The translations under genes were made by a program, and so were the position numbers. The notes below the pieces were generated by a model. The model was not told the origin of the DNA and searched no databases. It was given only the letters and a program-made list of their open reading frames with translations. From CANJBX01 sp041487815 (GTDB taxonomy: Bacteria; Pseudomonadota; Alphaproteobacteria; Rhizobiales; Xanthobacteraceae), in NCBI GenBank assembly GCA_041487815.1, contig JBGPOB010000071.1:1-13380 (forward strand): 13,380 nucleotides of DNA. The letters are read 5' to 3'. Of this stretch, positions 1-5,889 are shown piece by piece (position 1 is the first letter of the stretch; every line of letters starts with the position of its first letter).

Positions 1-178
1 CGGATTTTACCGCGCGCGCCAGCCCTACCATCACGCCGGTGTCGCTCGTCTTGTCGCGCAATTGGACCAGAGTCGCGCCGCCCGCCGTCATCATGCGGGC
101 GAGTTCGGGCATCGTTCGGGCGCCAACATGTTCAGGGTCGAGAATGGCATAGACGCGAAGATCGAGGTCTTCAACCAT
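1..178 (-). CDS. thiE: Thiamine phosphate synthase ThiE, N-terminal part (runs off the left edge)
   Basis: ThiE condenses HMP pyrophosphate with hydroxyethylthiazole phosphate to give thiamine monophosphate in the cytoplasm. Only the first 59 codons are inside the window. The reading starts MVEDLDLRVYAILDP and contains GGATLVQLRDK, which is the family's first beta strand and the Q-x-R-x-K substrate-binding segment of the TIM barrel. I chose the ATG at 176-178, 18 bases after the thiM stop, with a GGGAG-like stretch about ten bases upstream. The tight spacing after thiM says the two are co-transcribed and share the upstream TPP riboswitch. The catalytic C-terminal part lies outside the window, so intactness cannot be judged. 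ThiE is far more likely than the regulator TenI because it follows thiM. Confidence 0.88.
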   Translation of the reverse strand, partial: MVEDLDLRVYAILDPEHVGARTMPELARMMTAGGATLVQLRDKTSDTGVMVGLARAVKS

Positions 179-196
179 GGTGAGCGCTCCCGCGCG

Positions 197-982
197 TCAC
201 ATCACGCGCGCGCGCCCGATGAGCGTTGCCTGATCAAGCGCGTAAACAGCATCGAGAATGGCGACCGCAAAACTCCCAGGTCCGGAAGCGTTGGCGCCGG
301 CGATCTGACCCGCAACGCCGAGAATCAGCAGGCCAGCCGCGGTCGCGACCCAGGCATCGCTTTCGACGGCGAGGCACGCCCCGATCAACGCGCCGCCGGC
401 GCAACCCATCGCGGTCACCTTGGCCATCAATGGATCGCCGTTCGCGATGCAGGCGAGCCTTCCGCCGTCGATCACGATGTCCGTGTCGCCGGTCAGCGCG
501 ATCGTGATACCGGCCTGATCCGCGAAGCGCGCGAGCGCCATGCCGTCGAGTTCGTATCCCGACAACGCCGTGAACTCCGCGCGATTGAGCCGCACCGCGC
601 GCGGGCGCCGGGCGATGAGCGTGCGCGCAAAGTTGGACCGCTGCGCCGAACGATCGACAAAAACCGGATCGAGCAGCCACGGCTTGCCTGCCTGCATAAC
701 CGCCCCGATCGCGATCTCGGCGGCCGCCCGGCGATCGGCATCGAATGTGCCGAGATTGATCAGCAAGGCATCGGCACGCGCTGCGAATTCACCGACCTCG
801 TCCGGCGCGATCGTCATCGACGGAACGGCGCCCGCCGCGAGTAGCATATTGGCGGAGAAATTCTGCGCCACGGCGTTGGTGATGCAGTGAACCCGGGGCG
901 CGCGCACGCGGATGCGACCGAGAATATTGGCGGCGACCTCGGGGATTTCCTTGGACGTAATAGGTCTGTCGAGTGACAGCAT
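197..982 (-). CDS. thiM: Hydroxyethylthiazole kinase ThiM
   Basis: ThiM phosphorylates the thiazole alcohol HET, a salvage step that feeds ThiE. The 261-residue length is normal for the family (E. coli about 262). Visible family features: CITNAVAQNFSANMLLAAGA near residues 33-52, ALLINLGT at 72-79, LDPV at 104-107, ALTGDTD at 162-168, NGDPLMAKVTAMGCAGGAL at 181-199 with the expected cysteine at 194, and SGPGSF at 233-238. Two motifs are unusual: the loop after DPV reads FVDRSAQR instead of the usual x-V-G-A type, and the G-T-G-C active-site turn reads AMGC. These could be lineage variation. The ATG at 980-982 has GGAGGG (991-996) eight bases upstream. The gene is first in a thiM-thiE unit directly behind a TPP riboswitch, so it should be repressed when TPP is plentiful. 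Confidence 0.9.
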   Translation of the reverse strand: MLSLDRPITSKEIPEVAANILGRIRVRAPRVHCITNAVAQNFSANMLLAAGAVPSMTIAPDEVGEFAARADALLINLGTFDADRRAAAEIAIGAVMQAGKPWLLDPVFVDRSAQRSNFARTLIARRPRAVRLNRAEFTALSGYELDGMALARFADQAGITIALTGDTDIVIDGGRLACIANGDPLMAKVTAMGCAGGALIGACLAVESDAWVATAAGLLILGVAGQIAGANASGPGSFAVAILDAVYALDQATLIGRARVM

Positions 983-1080
983 CTCAAGCTCCCTCCGCCG
1001 GCATGATCCGGATCAGGTTCGATGGGTTGGCAGCCGTGCCTCTCAGCCCATAGGGAAAACCCCCGGGCACCCCATTGAGA
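982..1080 (-). promoter_or_regulatory. TPP riboswitch (THI element) controlling thiM-thiE
   Basis: Read on the minus strand, the segment holds the conserved THI-box blocks in order: GGGGTGCCC (1065-1073), GGCTGAGA (1041-1048), ACCC, GAACCTGATC (1011-1020), GGATCATGCCGGCG, and a GGAGGGA end. The closing P1 stem is visible as TCTCAA (1075-1080) pairing perfectly with TTGAGA (982-987). The last base of that 3' arm is the A of the thiM start codon, and the GGAGGG Shine-Dalgarno (991-996) lies inside the aptamer's 3' part. This arrangement fits control of translation initiation by direct occlusion, with no separate expression platform needed. Aptamer identity is very secure; the mechanism is inferred from the layout. 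Confidence 0.95.
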
Positions 1081-1090
1081 TTGAATTCAA

Positions 1091-1119
1091 TACTTAGCCG
1101 CGCGGCACCGCCGGTTCAA
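1091..1119 (-). promoter_or_regulatory. Candidate promoter for the thiM-thiE transcript
   Basis: On the minus strand TTGAAC (1114-1119) is followed after 17 bases by TAAGTA (1091-1096). The -35 half is fair and the -10 half is a weak match to a housekeeping promoter. The placement is good: transcription would begin around 1084, a few bases before the riboswitch's first stem. Placement is the main support. Confidence 0.35.
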
Positions 1120-1316
1120 GCGTCCCTCGCCACCCTTGCCAGTGGGGCAGGACCAAATTGGCGCTCTTCGGCAGGCCGATTTCTCCGGCTCCGACCTGCA
1201 GGCAATCGAAAGCGGAATTGCACCGAGATTGGCGCCGCGGTTCCATCGAAATGCGGTCGCGATCGCAGCGGGCCGCCTTGCCATGACGCGCCGATTTTGC
1301 TGGATTGCGGTCAGTT

Positions 1317-1340
1317 TGCCGCCAGCGGCGGCACGGAGGG
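1317..1340 (+). promoter_or_regulatory. Hairpin just before the Shine-Dalgarno of the AsnC-type gene
   Basis: TGCCGCC (1317-1323) and GGCGGCA (1327-1333) form a perfect seven-base-pair stem with a three-base loop. One base later comes GGAGGG (1335-1340), the ribosome binding site for the ATG at 1345. The strong site fixes the start at 1345 rather than at upstream in-frame starts. The hairpin could protect the mRNA 5' end or affect ribosome access, but in GC-rich DNA such a stem may be chance. Confidence 0.4.
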
Positions 1341-1344
1341 TGGC

Positions 1345-1581
1345 ATGGTCCCGTTTTTTGTTCAGATCAAGTGCGAGCTTGGAAAATCCTATGAGGTTGC
1401 CAATGCATTGGCGGATGCCGAGATCGCCTCTGAAATCTATTCGACCGCCGGGCAATTCGACCTGTTGGTGAAATTCTACGTCGACCAGGCCACCGACATC
1501 GGCCACTTCGTCAACGAAAAGGTCCAGAAGATTCCCGGCATCCAGGACACCCAGACCATCATCACCTTTAAGGCTTTCTAG
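1345..1581 (+). CDS. Stand-alone Lrp/AsnC ligand-binding (RAM) domain protein
   Basis: This 78-residue protein corresponds to the C-terminal effector-binding domain of Lrp/AsnC regulators, without a DNA-binding helix-turn-helix. The alternating beta-alpha-beta pattern is visible: FFVQIKCELG (4-13), a helix around 15-27, GQFDLLVKFYV (36-46) with the family's G-x-F-D-L signature, a helix at 50-62, and IPGIQDTQTIITF (63-75). Known stand-alone relatives form dimers or larger rings and bind amino acids or partner regulators. The start was chosen by GGAGGG four bases upstream; sequence before it in the same frame shows no HTH and no family resemblance. It is transcribed away from thiM and converges on the transporter gene. 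Target ligand and partner are unknown. The stop codon touches the palindromic element that follows. Confidence 0.85.
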   Translation: MVPFFVQIKCELGKSYEVANALADAEIASEIYSTAGQFDLLVKFYVDQATDIGHFVNEKVQKIPGIQDTQTIITFKAF

Positions 1582-1627
1582 GGCATGATCTCGAATAGTT
1601 GCAGACTTTTCGGACAAGATCATGCCC
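1581..1627. repeat. Palindromic intergenic element, GGGCATGATCT ... AGATCATGCCC
   Basis: An exact 11-base inverted repeat (1581-1591 and 1617-1627) encloses 25 bases. It sits between two convergent genes and begins on the last base of the upstream stop codon. The outer arms resemble GGGCATGATC/GATCATGCCC palindromes that I recall as frequent intergenic repeats in Bradyrhizobium and relatives, often with a TTTTCGG block inside; TTTTCGGAC is present here. No run of T follows either arm, so it is not a typical intrinsic terminator, though the hairpin could still stabilise or end transcripts from both sides. Confidence 0.7.
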
Positions 1628-1654
1628 AAATTCAAACACGATCAACCTGCCCAT

Positions 1655-2569
1655 TCAGGGCGTCAGCGCATCGCGCGGACGCGGGACGCCAACCCTGCGT
1701 TCGCGCCATAAGATGAACAAGCCGCAGGCAATCACCACCACGGCACCGGCGTATACGTAGGTGGTCGGCAATTCGCCGAACACGAAATACCCGAGCAAGA
1801 ACGCCCAGAGCATCGACGTATAGTCGAACGGCGCGACCACCGAGGCGGGCGCGAAGCGGTAGCTTTCCGTCAGGACGAGGTGGGACAGCCCGCCGATCAC
1901 CCCGATCATCGCCAGCATGGCAAATTCGGCCGTTGACATGGGCAACCAGCCAAACGGAAAGGTCGCCAGACCGGCAATGGAGCAGATCAACGAGAAATAG
2001 AGCACGATCGAAGACGTCGTTTCGCTGTCGGTCAGCCGGCGCGTCTGGATGACCGTGCCGGCGTTCGAAAACGCACCGGCGATGGCGCACAGCGCCCCGA
2101 TCGTGCGTTCGGTCGACCCAATTTGCACAAGGCCGCCGACATCGAGGTACGGCCACAACATGACGAGCACGCCGCCAAAGCCGACCACGACCGCAGACCA
2201 GCGATAGATACGCACGCGCTCGCGCAGGATCAGCGCGGCCAGGGCAACGGTAATCAGCGGCGAGGCAAACGAGATTGCCGTCGCTTCCATGAGCGGCAGC
2301 CGCGCCAGAGCGGCGAAATTCATAAACATGCCGAATATCGCCTGCATCCCGCGGCCAAGGTGCCCGAGCGGGCGCCGCGTGATCACCGCCGCGCGCAACT
2401 CGTTGCGCCAGGCAAATATGACGACCACCGGCACGATCGCGAAAGCGCTGCGAAAAAACACGATTTCGCCCAGCGGAAATTTTTGGCCGGCGGCACGGAT
2501 AAGGGTGCTCATGACGGCGAATAGCAGTACCGAAATGAGCTTGAGCAGAATGGCGCGAAGGGCGTTCAT
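1655..2569 (-). CDS. DMT superfamily transporter with two EamA domains
   Basis: An inner-membrane permease of 304 residues, the usual ten-helix length for the drug/metabolite transporter family. Two EamA repeats are visible, about 7-140 and 156-287. The first has GEIVFFRSAFA (34-44) and the helix-4/5 region MEATAISFASPLI (94-106) followed by LRERV (115-119); the second has APASVVAPFDY (240-250) and a helix ending in FGE (264-266). The C-terminal tail is short and Arg-rich. Substrate cannot be read from sequence: relatives export amino acids or metabolites or import S-adenosylmethionine. The ATG at 2567-2569 has only a weak upstream GGTCGG site. The gene stands alone, converging with the AsnC-type gene and divergent from the hydrolase-like gene. 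Confidence 0.85.
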   Translation of the reverse strand: MNALRAILLKLISVLLFAVMSTLIRAAGQKFPLGEIVFFRSAFAIVPVVVIFAWRNELRAAVITRRPLGHLGRGMQAIFGMFMNFAALARLPLMEATAISFASPLITVALAALILRERVRIYRWSAVVVGFGGVLVMLWPYLDVGGLVQIGSTERTIGALCAIAGAFSNAGTVIQTRRLTDSETTSSIVLYFSLICSIAGLATFPFGWLPMSTAEFAMLAMIGVIGGLSHLVLTESYRFAPASVVAPFDYTSMLWAFLLGYFVFGELPTTYVYAGAVVVIACGLFILWRERRVGVPRPRDALTP

Positions 2570-2695
2570 CAGTACCGACCGGCGCCGGGGGAGGCACAGG
2601 GAGTGGATGCGAGCCTGTTATTGACACGCCGGAAACGACCATGGAAGCGCGGCCGGGGCTACCCCAGCGTTGCACGAATGCCACCCTCCAGGGCA

Positions 2696-2701
2696 TATAA
2701 A
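2696..2701 (+). promoter_or_regulatory. Candidate -10 element for the hydrolase-like gene
   Basis: TATAAA matches five of six positions of a housekeeping -10 box and lies about 90 bases before the start at 2791, in the 221-base divergent region 2570-2790. No good -35 lies at 16-18 bases; TTGCAC at 2670-2675 is 20 bases away. No other clear signal was seen in the divergent region. Confidence 0.3.
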
Positions 2702-2779
2702 GCCGCCCCCGTCGGCCCGGGTTTACAGACGTGCGGTGCTAACGCTATGTGATGGTTTGGCCGGAGCGAAAACTGAAAC

Positions 2780-2784
2780 GGAGG
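2780..2784 (+). promoter_or_regulatory. Ribosome binding site that decides a GTG start
   Basis: GGAGG at 2780-2784 stands six bases before the GTG at 2791. The first in-frame ATG (2803) is 18 bases from it and an upstream in-frame ATG (2749) precedes it. This favours GTG 2791 as the true start. Confidence 0.6.
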
Positions 2785-2790
2785 TATGCG

Positions 2791-3546
2791 GTGCGCGCGG
2801 CAATGACTCTGAAACTGGCGGCGGCGGTGCTGGCGCTTGCGCTAATGAATAGCCTAGCGACCGCGCAAAACGGCAACGTCGCATCGAATTCGACCAAGCC
2901 CGCGGCGGCTGCCTCGCAGCGCGCGCACGTTTATTTGCTCAAGGGTCTGGCCGACGTGTTTTCCTCGGGAATGGATGCGCTGGAGGCCAAGCTTCGGCGC
3001 CAGGGTATTTCGGCGCAGGTGCGCAGCCATGCGGTCATCGATACGCTGGCTGGCGAACTGGCGCAGCAGTACCGTGCGGGTGCGCGCGGGCCGGTTGTTA
3101 TTGTCGGCCATTCGCTTGGCGCCGACGCCGCCGTCGACATGGCGCGCCGGCTCAATGAATACAAAGTCCCCGTCGCCCTGGTCATCACGCTCGGCCCGCT
3201 CAGTTCGCCACGCGTGCCGCCGAATGTGGCGCGTATTGTCAATTATTTCCAATCCAATAGCGCATGGCATGGTCAGGTCGTCGCCGGACCTGGCTTCCAC
3301 GGTTCGCTCGCTAATATCAATCTCGACCGCGCCACCGACATTAATCACTTCAACATTGACAAGATCGACCGGCTGCACGCGGCAACGATCGCTCGCATAC
3401 GGGCGGTGCTGGGCGGTGCGCGCAAGCCTGCGACCGCGGTGGCGGCGCCTGGCAATGCAACGCCCGGCAACGCTTCGCCGGCAGCGGCGCGACAGCCCGC
3501 GGCATCCGGCGCCTCCGCCGGCGCGCCGGAAACGCGCTCAAACTAG
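2791..3546 (+). CDS. Secreted alpha/beta-hydrolase-like protein
   Basis: A 251-residue protein with a signal peptide (basic start, hydrophobic 8-20, likely cleavage after ATA near 25) and an alpha/beta-hydrolase core. A beta strand HVYLLKGLADVFSSGMDAL (46-64) leads in, and VVIVGHSLGADAA (102-114) is a textbook nucleophile elbow with Ser108. His186 in INHFNID is a plausible catalytic histidine. At the strand where lipase-like relatives usually place the acid, the sequence reads ITLGPLSS (132-139) with Gly, so the acid residue is uncertain; Asp179, Asp183 or Asp190 could serve. The last 40 residues are Ala/Pro/Gly-rich with a repeated PGNA(T/S)P unit, probably disordered. The start is GTG, fixed by GGAGG six bases upstream. 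It may be an esterase, lipase or thioesterase; substrate unknown. It is divergent from the DMT transporter. Confidence 0.75.
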   Translation: MRAAMTLKLAAAVLALALMNSLATAQNGNVASNSTKPAAAASQRAHVYLLKGLADVFSSGMDALEAKLRRQGISAQVRSHAVIDTLAGELAQQYRAGARGPVVIVGHSLGADAAVDMARRLNEYKVPVALVITLGPLSSPRVPPNVARIVNYFQSNSAWHGQVVAGPGFHGSLANINLDRATDINHFNIDKIDRLHAATIARIRAVLGGARKPATAVAAPGNATPGNASPAAARQPAASGASAGAPETRSN

Positions 3547-3690
3547 AGTTTGATCAGTCTGCGTCGATTCGATTTGCGCAGCTAACATTTTGGTCCTGGG
3601 CACGATCTTATCCAACCGCGCTTCGCCCGCCGATGCGAGCTTCGCCAAGGTGGCAAAGTCGGCGACTTTTCGGCATCATACGTCAGCGCG

Positions 3691-4602
3691 CTATTTGCGG
3701 GCTGGCCGGGGTGGACCTTCTACCGGCGGCAACGACTTGAGATAGGCGGCCATCGCCGCACGGTCTTCCGGCGTGAGCCGCGACGTGTTGCGGATCACCG
3801 CGACCATTGCCCCGCCGACCGAGTCAGTCAGCGTCTGCCCAGTTTCGAGCAGATACGCGAGATCATCCTCGCTATAGTCGCCGAGGCCCTTTTGGGTGAT
3901 GTTGGGCACCCAGCCATCACCTTCGATGTTGGGACCGCCTGCAAAGCGCTGGCCCGGCTTGATGCCGCCGAGCGCGTCGCGCGGGCTGTGGCACTCGGCG
4001 CAATGCCCCGGACCGTTGACCAGATAGGCGCCGCGATTCCATGCGTCGGATTTCGCCGGATCAGGCGCGAACAGGTTGCCGTCGAGATAGAGAAATTTCC
4101 AGGCGCCGACAGCGCGGCGAATGTTGTAGGGAAATGGCAGGTCGTGGTCGCGCACGCGGCGCTTTACCGGCGGCAATGATTTCAGATACGCGAACAGATC
4201 GCGCACATCCTCCAGCTTCATGCGCTGGTAGGACGTATACGGCAATGCAGGAAAATAATGCCGGCGGTCAGGCGAAGTGCCCTTCCACAGCGCAGTGACA
4301 AAGTCGGCATCGCTCCAGCGGCCAATGCCGTCTTCAGAGTCAGACGATATATTGGGGGCGTAGAACGTCCCGAACGGCGATTTCAGCGCGAGGCCGCCGC
4401 CGAGCTTGGTACGATCCTCCTCGCCGGGCACGGCATGACATGCCGGACAGCCGCCGGCGTCGAACATCTCCTTGCCGTTGTCGAGATTGGGCGAATAGGC
4501 TGCAAGCGCACTTGCCGGAACCGTTACCGGTGTCGTGATGATCCAGCCTGCGGCCATTGCGACTCCCATCAGAAATGCGGCCACAATCACAAATCTGCGC
4601 AA
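3691..4602 (-). CDS. Periplasmic dihaem cytochrome c
   Basis: A 303-residue electron-transfer protein with an N-terminal signal or anchor segment (residues 5-28) and two class I cytochrome c domains. Haem-binding motifs are CPACH (52-56) and CAECH (201-205). Likely axial methionines are Met128 (YQRMKLEDV) and Met266 (GGAMVAVI). The stretch SPFGTFYAPNISSD followed by GIGRWSDADF and FPALPYTSYQ is typical of cytochrome subunits that serve membrane or periplasmic dehydrogenases (alcohol, aldehyde or molybdenum hydroxylase types). The start is TTG at 4600-4602: an in-frame stop lies 33 bases upstream, no ATG intervenes, and GGAG (4613-4616) is ten bases away. An internal ATG at codon 12 would shorten the signal sequence. 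It is divergent from the CHRD gene. A role as electron acceptor for the molybdenum hydroxylase at 5890-8190 is possible but only inferred. Confidence 0.88.
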   Translation of the reverse strand: MRRFVIVAAFLMGVAMAAGWIITTPVTVPASALAAYSPNLDNGKEMFDAGGCPACHAVPGEEDRTKLGGGLALKSPFGTFYAPNISSDSEDGIGRWSDADFVTALWKGTSPDRRHYFPALPYTSYQRMKLEDVRDLFAYLKSLPPVKRRVRDHDLPFPYNIRRAVGAWKFLYLDGNLFAPDPAKSDAWNRGAYLVNGPGHCAECHSPRDALGGIKPGQRFAGGPNIEGDGWVPNITQKGLGDYSEDDLAYLLETGQTLTDSVGGAMVAVIRNTSRLTPEDRAAMAAYLKSLPPVEGPPRPARK

Positions 4603-4642
4603 TTTTGCGGTTCTCCGACCCAGGCCACGCGATCAATCATTC

Positions 4643-4668
4643 GGAATATCGCCCGCCATACCGGTGTT
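4643..4668 (+). promoter_or_regulatory. Possible EcfG-type stress promoter before the CHRD gene
   Basis: GGAAT (4643-4647), 17 bases, then TGTT (4665-4668) is close to the alphaproteobacterial general-stress consensus GGAAC-N16/17-CGTT, with two mismatches. It lies about 50 bases before the CHRD start. With a motif this short the match could be chance. Confidence 0.28.
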
Positions 4669-4716
4669 CTTCGACCGATAGCGCGATTTGCGAGTCTAAT
4701 CAGGGAGAAGACCGAC

Positions 4717-5154
4717 ATGAAGACTATATTAATCCCGGTCGCAATCGGTGGTCTTGTAATTGTCTCAACGCTCGCCAACCTGTCGGCGGCCCGCGCTGAA
4801 ACGATCGCGCTCAAGACCGAGTTGAAGGCATTCAACGAAGTCCCGCCGAACGACAGCAAGGCAACCGGTACGGTAACCGCAACCTACGATTCCGCGAGCA
4901 AAGAGCTGTCATGGACGGTCGTGTATTCCGGGCTGACCGGAGCCGCTACCGCCGCGCATTTCCACGGGCCTGCTGAGCCCGGCAAGAATGCCGGTATCAT
5001 GATTCCGATCCCGAACGTCGGCGCCAACCCGGCCAAGGGGACGGCGACACTCACCGACGCACAGGCAGCCGACCTCTTGGCTGGCCGCTATTACGTCAAC
5101 ATACATACGGCCGCGCACCCGGGCGGCGAAATCCGCGGCCAGGTCATCAAATAA
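4717..5154 (+). CDS. Secreted CHRD-domain protein
   Basis: A 145-residue exported protein made of a signal peptide and a single CHRD domain, the beta-sandwich fold first named from chordin. The signal peptide is residues 1-27, with cleavage after ARA. Visible domain hallmarks are FNEVPPNDSKATG (39-51), the LSWTVVYSGLTG strand pair (64-75), AAHFHGPAEPGKN (79-91), and the closing block NIHTAAHPGGEIRGQV (128-143) with its histidines and PGGEIRG. In bacteria these small proteins are periplasmic or secreted and their function is unknown. ATG 4717 follows GGGAG at nine to ten bases and gives a clean signal peptide; in-frame sequence upstream shows no domain. It is divergent from the dihaem cytochrome and convergent with the class II cytochrome, separated from the latter by a hairpin terminator. 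Confidence 0.9.
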   Translation: MKTILIPVAIGGLVIVSTLANLSAARAETIALKTELKAFNEVPPNDSKATGTVTATYDSASKELSWTVVYSGLTGAATAAHFHGPAEPGKNAGIMIPIPNVGANPAKGTATLTDAQAADLLAGRYYVNIHTAAHPGGEIRGQVIK

Positions 5155-5206
5155 CGGCGTCTCGCACCAATCCCGCCGGTCACGCAATGAGCGGCGATTG
5201 AAATGC

Positions 5207-5240
5207 AAAACGCCGTCGCGAGCGGATCGCGACGGCATTT
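5207..5240. terminator. Hairpin terminator between the CHRD and cytochrome genes
   Basis: GCCGTCGCGA (5212-5221) and TCGCGACGGC (5227-5236) are exact inverted arms with a five-base loop. Read on the minus strand the stem is followed by GTTTTGCATTT, a usable U-rich tract for the cytochrome gene ending at 5264. Read on the plus strand it is followed by ATTTG, a weaker tract for the CHRD gene ending at 5154. It probably works in both directions. Confidence 0.8.
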
Positions 5241-5263
5241 GTAAGTTGGGAACTTCGATCGCG

Positions 5264-5713
5264 TCAGCGATTCTTGACGCGATAGTTTTCATGGCAAGCG
5301 TCGCAAGCCTTACCGACGTTTTGAAACGCAACTTTCAAAGTTTCAAGGTCCTTGGCTGCGCCACGATTGTCGGAAACTGTCTTCAAAAAGTTGGCAACCT
5401 TCGCGTCGAAATCGGCCTTGCTTTGCCAGATTTTCGGCGACGCGTCGTAGTCCGACTGCGTCGCAGGCATGACATTGGTGGCAAATGCCGCCGCCATTTT
5501 CTGAGCAGCGTCAGCGAATGTAGCAATTGCGGCATCTACTTTTGCCTGATCATAAGGATCCTGTCCGCGCTGCATCCTGTTTAGAATGACATAGAACTGC
5601 TTGCCGTTACCCGCCATGATATCCTTTCGTGCCTTCACCAAATCCTGCTGAGCGATTGCGGCAGTTATGCCGATGGCAAACGCAGTGACCGCGAGCACCG
5701 TACGAATTATCAT
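5264..5713 (-). CDS. Class II cytochrome c (cytochrome c' / c-556 family)
   Basis: A 149-residue periplasmic haem protein. It has a signal peptide of about 21 residues (hydrophobic 5-20, cleavage near AIA-QQ) followed by a four-helix bundle with the haem motif at the C-terminal end: KACDACHENYR (135-145), with C137, C140 and H141. A C-terminal C-x-x-C-H followed by x-x-Y/F-R is diagnostic of this family. Met33 in ARKDIMAGNGK sits on the first helix near where low-spin c-556 members place their sixth ligand, so a c-556-like protein is a fair guess; c' proteins lack that ligand and bind gases. The ATG at 5711-5713 has GGGAG about nine bases upstream and a perfect TATAAT further out. It converges with the CHRD gene and lies downstream of the molybdenum hydroxylase gene on the same strand, but with its own promoter. 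Confidence 0.88.
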   Translation of the reverse strand: MIIRTVLAVTAFAIGITAAIAQQDLVKARKDIMAGNGKQFYVILNRMQRGQDPYDQAKVDAAIATFADAAQKMAAAFATNVMPATQSDYDASPKIWQSKADFDAKVANFLKTVSDNRGAAKDLETLKVAFQNVGKACDACHENYRVKNR

Positions 5714-5756
5714 GTGACGTTTCTCCCTCTGATCCGGGGCGTCAGCACCAATCGCC

Positions 5757-5762
5757 ATTATA
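5757..5762 (-). promoter_or_regulatory. -10 element of the class II cytochrome promoter
   Basis: The minus strand reads TATAAT exactly, about 44 bases before the start codon at 5713. No good -35 hexamer lies at 16-18 bases upstream; TTGACT at 5791-5796 is 28 bases away. Such a -10 box in GC-rich DNA just ahead of a gene is likely functional, perhaps with an activator. Nothing else clear was seen in the 176-base gap 5714-5889. Confidence 0.5.
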
Positions 5763-5889
5763 CAATCCTGGCTGAGGCAGACTTGCGCCCAGTCAATCCA
5801 ACACCGGCTTCGCGCCGATATTCCGCTCAAATTGCAACGTTTCGCACGTCGGAACGCTTCGTGCAGCATCGATCACGCGCTTGTGAAAA

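Noticed and set aside
62..844. A 260-codon plus-strand open frame opposite thiM and thiE
   Set aside because: thiM and thiE are clearly coding on the other strand, with riboswitch and ribosome site; the plus-strand product is charged and unlike any family.
2621..2626. TTGACA on the plus strand as a -35 box
   Set aside because: No acceptable -10 sequence lies 16-18 bases downstream in the GC-rich stretch.
3655..3670. AAAGTC-GGC-GACTTTT hairpin as a terminator of the hydrolase-like gene
   Set aside because: The stem has only six pairs, mostly weak, and lies over 100 bases after the stop; support is too low. No other clear feature was seen in 3547-3690.
5714..5869. Longer N-terminus of the class II cytochrome starting at 5869
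   Set aside because: It would pass through the TATAAT promoter and ribosome site and place the signal peptide in the interior of the protein.
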